Below, in pieces: positions 37,801 through 53,103 of a DNA stretch of 64,000 nucleotides. The notes beneath the pieces were generated by a model. The model was not told where the DNA came from, searched no databases, and worked only from the letters and a program-made list of their open reading frames with translations. The position numbers and the translations under genes are program-made. The first letter of the stretch is position 1. The number at the start of each line of letters is the position of its first letter. The stretch comes from Echinococcus granulosus (Eukaryota; Platyhelminthes; Cestoda; Cyclophyllidea; Taeniidae), in the NCBI RefSeq assembly GCF_000524195.1, contig NW_020170404.1, forward strand, positions 345,436-409,435, in the 5' to 3' direction.

Positions 37801-40800
37801 TGAAAGTTATACAACGCACTCCCTTGAAGAAGAGCCATCCCCTTGCAACGCAGTTTATCTACCAACTTTTGGTCTTCCACCTTCTTTCAACTATGGCTAA
37901 AGAAGTTAACTGATGAGAGGGTAACTACAATGAAATGTATTGTGGGCTACACGGGAGAAATGAGTCCAAACTATGGAATAGCTTAGAAATTGATGGTGTG
38001 ATTCAAACTAATCGGAAAGAGCACACAAAAAATAGATCAACAGTTAATTGGTCTATTCGTCTGGAATGCAATTCCTCTATCATCAAAAATCTTAGTAGCC
38101 TTTTTACAAAGTACCACCATACACTGGTGATAAGTACATGCATATAGGGCCCCATTAATACCACCCTAACCAGCCGTGTTTCACTTCCACCGATATTTAA
38201 TAGCATAGTAATTCCCGATACATTTTGAGCAGACATGTCTAGACATATTAGACAGCCTACCTGCAAGACGGCAAAGGGGAATGTATGCCATGTAGGCCAT
38301 TTCGGGAGTGAAGGTTGCTTGCAGCTCCGTGAGAACTGCAGGCCTTCTCTGGCTTGAAGTCGGCTGACTAGCCGGATATCCTATTGACACGGGAGCAGCA
38401 TCCGCAGCAGCGGTGATAGGAGAAAGAGGGGAGAGAGCGGGTTCAAGTGGTGAGTCCGAGGGGAGAGAGGGATCCTCTCTTTGCTCCTCTTTGGCGACGG
38501 TCAGTGAGGAGGTATGGCGGTCCAACTTTACCACGAAGAGTGGAGCCACTTGTTGCTGTTGTTGTTGCGAGTCCGGTTCTCAAGTAGGTGATGAATAAAA
38601 GAAAAATAAGTTGTCCTCCTGAACAAGCTAATACAATTTCAGTGAACGAAATAATTTATTAATATCGGAATCATTTTCAGGGTATTTATTATCTGAAACA
38701 AATCAGATATACCTCAACGATCAACTGATACACTGATTTACGGCTGTCAAGATCCATTTCAATTTGGAACGTCCGAAAGAAATTAGACACTCAAGGCAAA
38801 CTTATTTCAAAAGACAATCGTCATGGAACGGGTCATGGTTTTTCGGAACAAATCGAAAAAAAAATAACCGCAAGCCCCCCTCAAGACGTAAAACTGCCGC
38901 ACTGGATTCATCGAAAGGATAGTAACAAATAGCTAAGAATAGAAACTTTCCTGAGGGTGGCAATACCCGTTGCACGGTAAAAAGAACAGGTCAATTTTGA
39001 TCCGATCAACCGATTGTAATAGACAAATGCTTCGTGAGCAAAATGAAACTGTGATGATACTTCCAACTTGCAGTCGAAACGAGGCAAAAGGCAAACAAAC
39101 AACATATGACCATGTTTTACTTGTGTAAATAACAGCTGAGATTAAAGGCAAAAACCGAACTGAGGAACGCACTCACCACACTCAACTACTAGGTACTACT
39201 AGGTATAACTACAACGCCTTCCAAGCTTTTAAAAAACGTCATGCAGGAGATTAAAAAACCGCTTCATCTTGAGACTTTTCACAGCCGACTGGCTGAACAA
39301 AGCTCGCTGGTAAGACCGCGTTGAATCTGTATCGGTCATTTTTTATTATACGCCTTCAAAAAATATTAAATGAATCTCATCCCAGAACTGCGGTCGATTA
39401 GAACACGAGGGAAGCCTAGCGACAACCAAACCAGAAACTGGTTATGGAAAGCGGTGAGGTGGGACACCATATGGTACTTGATTTGACTATGTATTCGGAT
39501 ATGCACACCACTTCGGTAATTCACAATTTAACTGTTGCGCCGGTGGTATTCGTACCAAAGTATGGCACTTCACATGTACATATATATGTACCTCGAGTTT
39601 CCTCATCTGACTCGCAAATGGCAAAAAACTCAACAGCTTTCGCATCTCCGCCCCGTCCAATGTCAGCGCAGCCGCTTTTCTCGGCCACACCGAAGGATCT
39701 ATCAAATAGGGAGAAGAGGAGCTGTATCAGCTCCGTCATCTGCCTGCGCACCATCTCAAAGCCTAGTCTGACACCCAGCACATAGATACAGTCAAGGCTC
39801 TTGCACAGCAGCGCCAGTCGGCCACGCGATCCGCTGGGGAAGCTGGCATCCAAGCGGCCAACCAAGGTCAGGGCGCCGGTTAGGCAGACGGAGATGATTG
39901 GCTCCTGAAAGGGACACCAACGAATGCTCAGCAATGCGTCTGGGTACTGCACTGTGATAGGTGAGTGAAAACGCACTTGTAGGTGGTCCATGAGCTGGGG
40001 AGCCGGGAGGTAGGTGGCAAACTGGTGGAGAAAGACGAGGGAGGATATGAGACGGGCCTCACAATCAACGTCCCATAAGGGTACTGAGGCGGCGCTGCTA
40101 CCACTGATGTTATCACCCCCGTTTCGAAGGGTGGAGACCCCTGTGGCTACTGACGCCTTCACCGCGGGGAGGTAGAGACCAGTGATGACCTTATAAGAAA
40201 AAGATGAGTTTGTGCGGCTGAGCTCAACAGTTGGAGGGTCACTGGGTTTGAGCAACCAAATGAAATCAATCCCACCATAGTTCTATTTTTTTACAGCAAA
40301 ATCCAAAATCTTAAACTCTCAGCTCAGGATGATCGCATTATTTAACAAGTTGATAAATTCCTTGGATCATCCCGATGATAGAGAAGTCTCGCTGACTGTC
40401 AGACATGTAGAGATTCTTGATTCATCTTTGGTCGCAAAACTTCCATATTCGGGGTATTTTTTAGTCCATTACGCCAATACCTTCTATCTTTGAGTTGATG
40501 ACATTCCAGTTTCATCTAAGAGTCCAAATTGAGTGAATCAGACCAAAACAAGTGCATTCATCGTTTAAACTACCCCCTCTTATCACTTTTGCATAAGCAG
40601 CCAAAGGTACGGTATAATATGCCATCCTAAGGCCTAAATAGTGCACTTGGAAATATATTAAAGTTTGGCTCTGGAATAAGTAATATGCATAACAAAACTA
40701 GTGCCAGCAGTTCCGTTGTAGCAGCATCAATCACTGCTTTGACTTGAGTGGTGAAGAAATTGGTGATCTTCAACTTACTAACTAACTCGATTCTGCAATG

Positions 40801-43800
40801 ACTGCACATTCACTGAATGATCAGCTTCTGATGCTATGGGCAGGACCGAGGAGGGAGCAACTCACCTCCACCCCGTAGAGACACGCTAGTCGCTCCAAGC
40901 ACCTAAGAACTCCCGGAGCCTGTGTGTCCCCCCTTAGCACCCTCCCCGAGGTGTACACCGGCATGGGCAATGGGCTCTTGGGGATGCGATAGTTTAGTCG
41001 TGTGGCCCTCCCCTCGACCACAATCGGGGTCAGATTCTCCTCACCCCAGTAGCAGCAGGTCAACGCGGCCAGTAGGGGCGGCACGAGGTGTGCCGCGGTG
41101 GCCAAGGGTCCAAGGCTGGTGGCCAACCAGTGTAAGCTGTCTTGGATTGCTGCTGCCAATGGAACACTGCCACTTCTGCTGACGTCTTCCCTGCAAGAAG
41201 ATGAGCTCTTTAACATTGGAACAGAGGGAGGAAGGAAGGAAGTAGAAAGACGCGTGCCTTGTGTCGGGGGTGAGGAGGAAGGCTCTGCAGAAGGCGTCGT
41301 CGACTACAGTGGTGATGGTGGTGGTTGAGCGTTCGCTGTTGACGGTGGCTGGAGGTAATGAAGATGGTTGAGGTGTGGATGAAAGGAGACTGTTGGCAAG
41401 GAGAGTCGGCACGGTGGAGAGGAAAGGAAGCAATCGGGTGGAGAGGAAAAGGTTGCGGATGAAGCGCCTTGAGCATAGTCGACTGTTAAGTGCAAGGAGA
41501 CGTTGAACCAGTGGTAGGAGATACTTCTCCACAGCCTGAATAGCAAATCGACGGTTGATAGGACACCTACACTACAGGCAACACGATCACGAATTGGCAA
41601 GCGATTACTAGGAGTGACAAAAAAGTCACCTTCCTATTATCAAGTACTGCAGCTACATATCTGTGTGTAATCATGCTAAAGCGCAGAGAACAATGAGGGA
41701 ATGCAGGCTTATTTGTCACTCTTAGAAATGTCTAGGGAATTCCCTTTCATTACTTACGAATTGCAACGAAATAAATCAAGTTATTTAAATGGTTTAACAT
41801 GATCGAATAGATTTCTGCAGCAGAAAGGCAGGACAGATTATGTGAAGATGTGGGTTCCTTTCTCCACTCCCTCACTCCTCTCCTCCAGTAGAAATTGTCC
41901 CACGAGTAAATTTCTCGCTTTGCAATGCACAGTACGAGGCCTAACATTGTCCTGTCCGAATAAGGGGAAAACGTTCTTCTCAGTGACTACTTCTGACAGT
42001 TTCTCAGGAGAGCCAAGAAAAAGCACGAGAAGCGAGAGAGGAGGAAGAAAAAGAAGGGAAGGATTATTATGAACACCCTTAAGTCATGTCGCACGGAGTA
42101 AATAGGAAGCAGTAGTGCTCACTATTTGGCTTGAAGTAAAACAGGGTAAGCAAGTAAACAACCCCATCTACAACCCACCACACGTGCACAAAGAAGGTAG
42201 TCTTTAAAGCCTAAGATAATGCACATTTTAGAGGTGTGTGTGAGCATCAATGACACGCTTGTTCACCTACTGAAAATAAAAACACCAAAGCCACTTTTCA
42301 TCACAGTCCAGTCAGGTAGTCAATCAACAAGCAACCTAGAATACATTTCTCAGTAAAGAACAGAGCCATAGCCTTGGAAGCTTATTGTCACCTTTCCATA
42401 CATGTGTCAATGTCACACCCATTTGCTCAATTCCCATAGCCTTTCTCATTGGTCACGATTTGAAACCACCTTTGCTTTACTCGTATACATTCAACACTAC
42501 CGAACACCAACGAAAATTGTTTTTCACACGCCAATCTTCAATTCACTTGCCAATAGTGACACGCAGCCCCCCACTCTGAGGATCACCAAGAAGGTTTTGC
42601 CTTCCCAGCGTAACCTATTCATCTTTGAGTGATTTCATCCCATAACCGCACTTTCGGTTTCAATCATTTGCTACAGCACATTGCACATTCTCAGGTGATA
42701 TGCAACTAATTTGACTAAAAACTTCCACAGCTTGAGAAGAGTCAACGTCGGCCTGTGGAGCAGACAAGATCGAATCGCATCAATCATAATCAAACGGCAA
42801 GTTATAAATATAGGGATGAATTCAAAGGAAGGATATAGTAGAGAGCACGAGAATACCGTAGCATTAGACTGGCGCATAATCTATCCTCCGTAGTCTGTGC
42901 ATCAACCGCATGCATCTTACAAACCCCCACACATTACAATTCATCGGAGTGAGCTATACCAGTAAATGCCTAAACAATTTGATCACCTGACAGGCACGCA
43001 TGCCCTTGTAATCCCAATTCGAGGTACCTAAAGTATTTCCTCCAGACGAATGTTGGGCCAATCTAATGGAAGTCTTAATGAAAGCTAAAAAATTATTTTT
43101 TTACCACACCCCAAATATTCCTTTTTATCATACTTGTTCTCTCTCTCGAGTGTTTCAATATAAAGAGAGTAAATATTTCGTTATCAACCATAAATAAGCA
43201 GTACTTTTGAAGCGCCGCATCGATGAAAAAGCGCCCGAGTCTATTAAACAGGTCATATGGGCTTCTGGAACAACTACAGAGGCGATGCACCAGGAGTGGT
43301 AAAACCTTTAGTGTGTATTAGATCTGAGTGAATATTAGCATAAGCAGATGAAGATAATCACAAAACCGAGTTTTATTGAGCGTATGCGAAGAGATCCATT
43401 TGTGTTTTAAAATTGACATTTTTATAAAAGGATTTGGCACGCCTAAAATATACTATCCAACTTCTCTGCACAGTACAAATTATCTTTTTAAAAGGTCTCT
43501 CTGCGCGCAAATCAAAGCCACGTCAGCTTACAGCCACGACATCAGACATTACGAAATAGATCTTCCGATTTGAAGTTTTCGAAAATTTGAAATTAGCATG
43601 GCGTGTTGAATAGGTTTACAGAGAACGAAAATAAAACCATTCTTAAGAGCAGTTATGATGAATGAGTAAGAGCCTCCCAACCAAATCAAACAGGTTTTGT
43701 GTAGTGTGAGATTACGTGCAAAGGCGCTTCACCGCTTACAAGGAAGACTTCTTTACAAAAGCCCCCCACTGAGGTCGAGTTACCATATCTCTATCAATAA

Positions 43801-46800
43801 TCCTCAATAGCTTGTCAAAGATCTCATTGTCTCTAGTCGCCATTCCTTAGTACACCGTGGAAATACTTGAAAAGTAACTAGGATAACCCGGGCGCTAATC
43901 AAAGAGTCAGCTCTCAAAAGGCAACTTGCTATTTTTCCACCGATTGCCAAATAGAACTGCACAAGCCTGCCTGAAACCAGCGCGTTCGCAACACAGGCCA
44001 GAGCCTCCTCAATACCCCTCTCCAACATTGGTGTCAGGAGATTTAGTAATCCTGCTGGACAATCAAACCTCTGCGGTGGCGTTCCCGTCGCCAAAAACAC
44101 ATTCAACAGAGCGCCCGGCGCCGGTCCATCCTTCAAATGCATCTGCTCCAGTCTAGCTGTCACGCGGGCGTGGAGTCCAATGTGCACCCGATAGATGTCG
44201 ACAATATGCGGCGGCACATCGAAGACGCATCGGCGGATCAGTCCCAGGGGAAGCTGGCCCCATGTGGCATCAAAAAGCACCAGTTCCACGGGTTTGCTGA
44301 ATCCACTCGGAATGGTAGATTTGTAAGTAGTAAAGAGATGACGAGCCCGTTGCAGTCGAGTAGATCTTTTAACGCCTTCTAACTGTGGAATAACACCTGG
44401 AATGGTGCTGCCTACTGCCACCTCAGTGATAAGACAGGCGAGGTCTTCTAGGTCCATTTTCAATAAGGCGTCGACAGAAGACTGCCGCGATTGCTTCTGC
44501 TGAAGTTTTGCTATTTCCGGTGGATGACAAGCACATATTTTGACGAAAAAATCAGACATCTCCTCATAAACCTCGATTAAATCGTCCCCGGGGCCGGCAC
44601 GCCGCGGATGAGGCAAAGAGAAGAGGCAAGTCACACGACTGTTTGATGGAGGGTTGGGGGAGACCAATTCCAGGTGCACGTTCTTCGCACTGACAGCCGC
44701 TTCACCAAGGAGCTTAAAGCCAAAAGTAAGATCAATCCAGTGATGCAGGTTGGCTGAGACTGCATCTGATTCCAGAACGCTGCGGTGGTAATTAAGAAAG
44801 TCAGAAGTGGAACCGGAAAACCACTCAGGCAATTGGAGATCGGGCATGTCAGGGTGGATTGAAGTGAAGATGGTGGGATCAGTGAAGAACTCCGGGATAC
44901 ACTCCTCTGGGGTTGTAGCGTAGAGCCGCTGGAGGCTAGTGGGGAACTCTTCGGGCCGGTATACTGGACGGACGTAACGCTGAAGGTTCTCCACGGAGGT
45001 TTGTCGGGCCTGTAAATGATAATTAGGACACTAAGATAAGTTGTGCTATTATGAGCAGCGAAAACGATCTAAAAAATCCTTATTCCCAGCCTAGGATGAA
45101 AAAAAGCCCTGTTCCACACATTGAGCTTAGCAATGCGTTGAGTAAGGCATTTTTAAATTCCACCTGAAGACAATTAAAACGCACTTTTGTCTACAATTCC
45201 ACCTACTCGGATGGGCGTGTCTTTCTTCTCGATTCAAACATGTTGTCAGATCGTCGAGACCGATAACCAGTATTGATGTACAGGTTTTTCATCTTGTGTA
45301 CTACTGCCGTTACAGTTAGAGGCACATGTTTCAATCTTGACTCTTTTTGAGCCACAGATCTAAGCACAAAGTAACCAGGTTCTCAGTGAACGCTTAATTG
45401 CCAAGCTAAAAGGGTATCAACACAATAGCATTTAAAGTTCAAATCTGCTGGTGATTTTAAACCTAGTCGCGAGTTTGGTGCATTGAATATTTTAGGCCAA
45501 ATTATATCAGATGTGTAAGAAAATATTCTTGAACTGTTAGAATTGATCTGCCAAAAAATTGAAACTAAATAGCAGGGTAGGTTTCATCGCGTTGACTAAA
45601 CAAATGTTTCATGGTCTTCTTGAGTGGCTATCATTGCACAAAATTGGGACCCGAAGTAGAAGCAATTGTTACATGCGACGGAATACGATGGATTTCTTTC
45701 AAAAGCAGCTCAGAAATTACATATTGTGTTGGTTGGACAAAGATGAAGCACTGAAACTAAGCTAACGTTGTCTACTCGGTGGTTAAACTTACAGTACCCA
45801 TTATCGCTTAAAGCTCCTTGAGACCTGGTCAATTCGCTGATGCAAAAAAGACGAAGAAAACTATGACAAGTGATTAGTCGACTAAAATAGGTCAATAGAC
45901 GACCTAAACATAATGGTATTCCATGTGTTTCTCGCAAAATAGTGCGGCTGATCACCACACCTCCAATACAGCAATGGACAGTCCATTGTGAGCGACAAAA
46001 GACATGAACTTAATGTTCCATTGTTTGCTACGCCCTTTTCGGCTTTATCCTCTTCCTACAAGCATGAAAATTTACCATTAAGGCAACAGAAGTGCATTTA
46101 ACAATCCAATTAGGCATATCAGTTCGCATTTGAGATACGATAGCACAACAATTTGGCTTACACCCACTTCGTCCACTTAGTTCGACGGCAAATGAAACCT
46201 CGTGCATTGATTTAAACAAACTCAATAGCCATATATACTTGTGTTGACATGAAAGGATTAAACGTAGCACTAGCGACATCGTACCTTATAAGTGTAGTAG
46301 GCAAGATTTGGCATCATATCAAGGAGGTGGTGAGGCAGAAAGGGCTCCACTTTGCCACCCTCCCGGGCCAGAGCCGATGGATCCGATTGGTCAAGGTGAA
46401 GGTAAGTGGCATCCAACTGGTGCTCGCCCTTTGTCAGGCGAAACTTGGTGCGAGTTAGATCGCGCAGATGCTGTGTCCCATCCTGAGGAGAAGAGAAGTC
46501 TGTTACCCAGGGTAACACGGCGCTGGCTGTGGCGTCACCTGCTCTCCTACCTGCGAGACGATTGATATACATTAGGTAGTCGTAATTTGAGACCTATGAA
46601 GGGAGAAACACCATTTTGGCAGAGCCTGTGACCTGAGTGATAACATCACCTCGAAGACAGTTTTGGGAGGATGAAATATGAGTGGCAGAAGATGATTCAG
46701 TGACTTTCCTCGTATTGAGAAAAGTAATTTATGCATTCAGTCAGAGACAATGAAGTTCATCCATTAGGTTTGTTCCTTGAAGTAAAAGGTGAATAAATAA

Positions 46801-48536
46801 TCTAAAGGATAATATCAACTAGCAGAATGAGCAATGAAAAAAGGGAAATTCTCTGACCAGACATGAAAGGCAGTTTTACTGGAACTCAGCGTCTAGCAGC
46901 GTGGCAGATGTTAGAAGTAGCACAAAAATCCGTACAAAAAGTCAAATAAAAGTCACGAGTCAGGAGAGAAGGATCATATTAAGAAAAAGCTTTCCTGATT
47001 AGATGTGAGAAGTCATTTTACGTAAAATAATCTCTCAACCTTTTGGAATATCCGTGAAGATAATGATAATTTTGTTTAATAAACAAGGTAGGTCTAGGAG
47101 GATGATTACAAGATTCAATGTCCAAGGTGACGCGACTACTTCGACTACATTATAATCCAGAAGAACAAGGCTCGAGAGACGAAGGGGAGTTTTTAACTAA
47201 ATGGAGAGCATAATTTCAATAGCTTATGGTTTAATCATGTGATATAGACGAAATTGTAATCTCGGCGGGACAATAATTGAAGGGGATGATGTTAAGAAAG
47301 GAGGAGTAAACTTCCTTGTTAGTTATTTAGATATGAAAAGCCAAAATCTTCCCTAATCTTTCCATGTAAATCGGAAAAGTGGTACTTTTCGTTCTGAATA
47401 ATGTGGTCCACGTTCTTTCGAATTACTTTTCGAAACGAGTCGGGAGATTAAGCGGCCTAATCGACAGATGTGTGACGTAATGTCATGACAAGGTTAGGCA
47501 GCTCAGCAATCATGCATTCTTCCCAAAGTATATCATCTCCTCTATTTCAATTACACTGTAATTAAAATTATTTCATCTCAACCGTTCACAGCAAAAAGGC
47601 GATCTGTAATGTTAAAACAGTGAAATTTCACTTAAATGCTCCGACTTCGACTCCACCCCGAGATCAAATTTATTACACCGATCAAGATCTCCACAGTAAG
47701 CCAATAGCGGTAATTACAGCAACGCTAAGAATGCACTAAAAATTATTCACATCTTGTTCAAAACATTTTTACCTTTCTAAGAATCCATCCACTCAGAACA
47801 TCATGAAATTCGTCTGAATATTGAATATGCGAAGTAACATCCTGAGAGGCAGTTTGGTCAGTCTCAATTTCAGCGCATTTGTCCAAGCTCTGTAAACAAG
47901 GGGGCGCAATGCTGACTTGCAAGAGCTCATCCACAAAAACGTTATTTGTTTCCAGATTCAAATACGGAATACCTCGTCGGTGGAAGTACTCGAGGAGGCA
48001 GATTATCTATGTGAGGATGAGGATGGCATAGAAAAAATCTACCTGATAAAAAACAAACTGCAGAAAATACTCATCCTTGAGGCGAGAAGGAGTGTATCGA
48101 ATGATTGAGAAAAGAGAGCGGCCCTTGATTCGGGTTGTCATTTTGGTATCATCAGCCACCACCAATGCACCGCCCAGTAAATCAGTGTAGGTTGAAACTG
48201 CTTTCTGAACAAGATCTTTAACCTTCTTAACAATTTCAGGAAATAAAACAAATTTTTTTTTACAATATATTGGCATTTAGGTGGAGTGGTGCTTTGAGAA
48301 AGTAATTCACAGGCATATTTCCTGATCAAAAACTCCTTGTCGGCATTCAACTCGATTTCGCGCAAAATAGAAAGGGCATCAGAAAATGTACAATCATCGA
48401 TTTTATCCGGCCACTCAGATTTCCTCCTATCATTACAGAGAAAGACAAGATTACAAGAGAAAAGGACTTGCAAGGAAGCTTCACGATTCCTGACGGTCAA
48501 ATCCCAATGAATATCGATAACGCCCTCTTCAGTCAT
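28848..48536 (-). CDS. WDR81: WDR81: BEACH and WD40 protein
   Basis: Endosomal/lysosomal BEACH protein that works with WDR91 to restrain PI3-kinase complexes during endosome maturation. Fifteen exons: 48536..48264, 48225..48043, 48006..47773, 46593..46285, 45009..43930, 41535..41258, 41190..40866, 40189..39592, 38578..38261, 37751..37597, 37519..37351, 35187..34787, 33960..33612, 31596..31430, 29294..28848. Every phase agrees; total 1761 aa (human 1941). N-terminal exons hold a kinase-like loop (HRRGIPYLNLETNNVFVDE). INRLAGRRAGD, LPWVTDF, TKFRLTKGEHQLD, TPEECIPEFFTDP, SIHPDMPDLQLP and LHHWIDLTFGFKLLG mark the BEACH region (~230-450). Middle helical parts include EKYLLPLVQRLL and EMAYMAYIPLCRLAG. 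WD repeats fill the last ~450 residues (SFSGHSGAVRS, LLLWDPVTGKK, SSDRTIAFWRLEEG). Less certain: acceptor of exon 2 (another CAG 21 nt on), donor of exon 12 (GTCTTT), and the GC donors of introns 5 and 6. The start Met is the first in frame. Confidence 0.95.
29295..31429. other. WDR81 intron 14
   Basis: 2135-nt phase-0 intron. Plus frame 30205..30513 has no recognisable domain; nothing else was seen. Confidence 0.6.
31597..33611. other. WDR81 intron 13
   Basis: 2015-nt phase-1 intron. Near 32.95-33.0 kb a short stretch (TTGGAGCTTGGAGAAA) resembles the 5' edge of repeat A, so a degraded third copy may lie here. No coding signal. Confidence 0.5.
35188..37350. other. WDR81 intron 11
   Basis: 2163-nt phase-1 intron between the last pre-WD exon and the first WD exon. 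A minus frame at 36293..36481 was considered as an extra exon, but exons 11 and 12 join exactly at the conserved SFSGHSGAV without it. Confidence 0.6.
38579..39591. other. WDR81 intron 8
   Basis: 1013-nt phase-1 intron. The acceptor side lies just before a CAA/CAG run encoding six glutamines. No other feature was seen. Confidence 0.6.
41830..42790 (+). repeat. Dispersed repeat A, copy 2 (in WDR81 intron 5)
   Basis: Second copy of the ~1-kb repeat at 23004..24010, in the same plus-strand orientation and so antisense to WDR81. Its core (~42385-42668) is almost identical to ~23600-23885, while both flanks have drifted far more, with small indels. The remainder of the 2394-nt intron shows no coding signal. 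Confidence 0.8.
45010..46284. other. WDR81 intron 4
   Basis: 1275-nt phase-0 intron with no recognisable content. Confidence 0.6.
46594..47772. other. WDR81 intron 3
   Basis: 1179-nt phase-0 intron with no recognisable content. Confidence 0.6.
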
Positions 48537-49595
48537 GTGTGATTGTTAAAATATTGTGAGAATCATCTAAGAAAGACAAAGAATGATAGCTGTGAAGCTA
48601 ACAACGAAACCACAATTAGAGTTTGATAGGGATAAAAGTGGAAGACAAATCACCACGAGAACAAATTCAATAAATCAGACTTAATAAAACGGTGTGCAAA
48701 TAAACCATTATTAAAAGCTGCTCATTTAGTGAGCTACATAAAGCATAAAACTAAAGGCCAAAAAAAACTCAACCAACCGAAAATAAATAGCCCGAAATTC
48801 CCTTACATCTGGGACAATTACTGGGCACCACAGAGACTGCACAGGCCAGAGAGATGAAGGCTAGGAAGTTACACTTTTCTGCCCAATGAATCAAGGGAAT
48901 AGTGCACGCGTTAGATACAAGGACATATTGTCAACTAACTAAAGGGGGAAATTGTGCGGTAAGTATTTGGACTGGACTATCCGCACGGATGTACGCGTAA
49001 GTATTGTTGATGGCAGAAGAATGTGTTGATGAAGCTACCCAACGCCGTCAAGAAGAGAAAACAGTGAAAGATTTAAACGTAGGGGTGCCCAAGACTAGGG
49101 ATTGTAACACTTGAGACTGTTTCCCGAGGCTGCTTCGAACCAGGGAATACCTAACCGAACCACCTTCTCCTAGAATCCGAATCAGATGAAGTGGAGAAGA
49201 ATCAGGCCTCGTCAGCTCTTGCTACGCTTTCGTGTACACTGCCACCGACATATGCACTTTTGTTGGTCACGGACTTCCTTACTGCTGACAGGGGCAAACC
49301 ATACCCGGAAGTCGCGGTAACCCTGTCTGGATCCATTTCATGTTCACAATGATTCAGCTGAACCACCACCTTATAGCGGCTATTCAAAAATTTTAAATGC
49401 TTGCACTTTTTGGACTCAACGCTAAAGTAAACGCACATTATATTTGATGCTTTGAAATTAGCAAAAATATCTAAATAATGCTAGTGTTTACCTGCTATTC
49501 ATATATTCAATTAAACAGCTTGCCGTTGTTTTCATTATTTTGCTTAATCGTACAGCAGCCTTGAAAATTCCAAGCAGCCGTCATTGCAGTCAAAA
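48537..49595. promoter_or_regulatory. Divergent region between WDR81 and PSMC2
   Basis: WDR81 (minus) and PSMC2 (plus) start codons face away from each other across 1059 bp, so both promoters and 5'UTRs lie here. Near PSMC2 a pyrimidine-rich tract ends in TTGCAG at 49589, six bases before the ATG; this could be a cis- or trans-splice acceptor. No core promoter motif is claimed. A 78-codon minus frame at 49202..49438 has no recognised domain. Confidence 0.45.
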
Positions 49596-51693
<2,098 letters not shown>

Positions 51694-53103
51694 TTATGAG
51701 AGCCATTTTGCGTTTGCTGTATTCATTTTTCGATAATCATTACTTTAGTAGAAATGATGTTGCTTTACCATGGTAACAGCGTGGGGTGTGCCTGTGTGCA
51801 CGTAAGGGGTCATCGTCCGCATGTGCTCGGTCAGCGTTAGTCTCGTATTATTTAGTTCCTAAGGCCAATCCCCTGGCGAGGTAGATTCTGCCTGTTGTTC
51901 GTTTCCACCACCAATACTCTCATGTATGCGTCAAGTACGATGTGCCCTACGGAGTGGGGATTGTGGTGTCTCACAGGTCCCGTTTAGTGCTGAAGCCGTC
52001 GAGCTACCAAGCGCGGACCCAGCTTTAATCTCCGTGTTTTGTGTCTTTGGTTAGTTTTGTTCGGCATCCATGTCTGAACAACAGTAAAGCTACCAAATGT
52101 ACCTCTAGCTGGGGTTCCAAAGGAGTGTTTGGCTAACAATTTAGGGCTAGCAAAATCTGCCACCATGAAGTGTATAGTGGGGATAGGAGAGTTCCTGCCG
52201 GGCATAAATTGATCTTGGATAGTAAAAATAAATTACTGCAAGACAAATTGGGTACGTTCTCTTAGGAACCCAAGGACGAGATGCTTCAATGTAAGGCTTA
52301 AACTCACTGCCTCCTAAGTCAGAGTAAGTGCATTCAAAAATTATATCCGAACTAAAATAAGCTCAAATAACTTTAAAATCCTTGGTAGCACGGTTGGACA
52401 AGGCAATAATTCTTTCCTATGAAATCAATATTTCCCATGGATGTTAATGCGGTCAGTCGGAAGTGACTGTCATAGCCTTCACTTAAAACCTAAGTGGCAG
52501 CAAAATCACTTAAAACTGCTTTTTTCGGTCTTGCTTGATTTTCTTTTTAACCTATTTTTTGGAGTCTGCCTATGATATTTGGAACTGTTCAGACCAATGT
52601 CTTGAAACCGGCATATTTCTTCTTCCTTAAGTATGGTGCATTTAGAGGTACAAATATTTAATTGTAGGCAAATAAATTTTAAATTCAAAACTACTGGTTA
52701 CCAAAACACTTCTTCAAGAAAAAGGCGATTTTTCTGCACCAATTGTATTAGCTCTTAGGACCTTCGAAATTAAATAGTGGCGGTCTGCTTTTTGTTCATT
52801 CTGCGTCGGTTTTCAGGTAATATGTATGGTTACATAGTTTAAGTGGTTCTTGTGCGTAAGATTTGTCTCGTCTGTTCAGTTCCTGGTCGTCTACATCTGC
52901 AAAATGTAGTATACGGTTGTTTTTTTGCGGTTCTTAAGTGTCTCAGACGAGTTCTCTACGAAGTGCTATTAGATGTTATTTTTTTCTGAACATTTAACTG
53001 TAGTGTCTATGTTGTTAGTTAGGATGATTTTAACTGATTGTTTAAATGGCACGGAGCGCTTTTGCATTTCGAAAATTCTCACTTCTTAGAATTCATTTCT
53101 GTC
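51694..53103. other. Intergenic DNA between PSMC2 and dUTPase
   Basis: PSMC2 3'UTR and dUTPase promoter region. AATAAA at 52227-52232. A 73-codon minus frame (51984..52205) has no recognisable domain. A 102-codon plus frame reads in phase into dUTPase from 53038, but its upstream part is not conserved. Confidence 0.45.
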
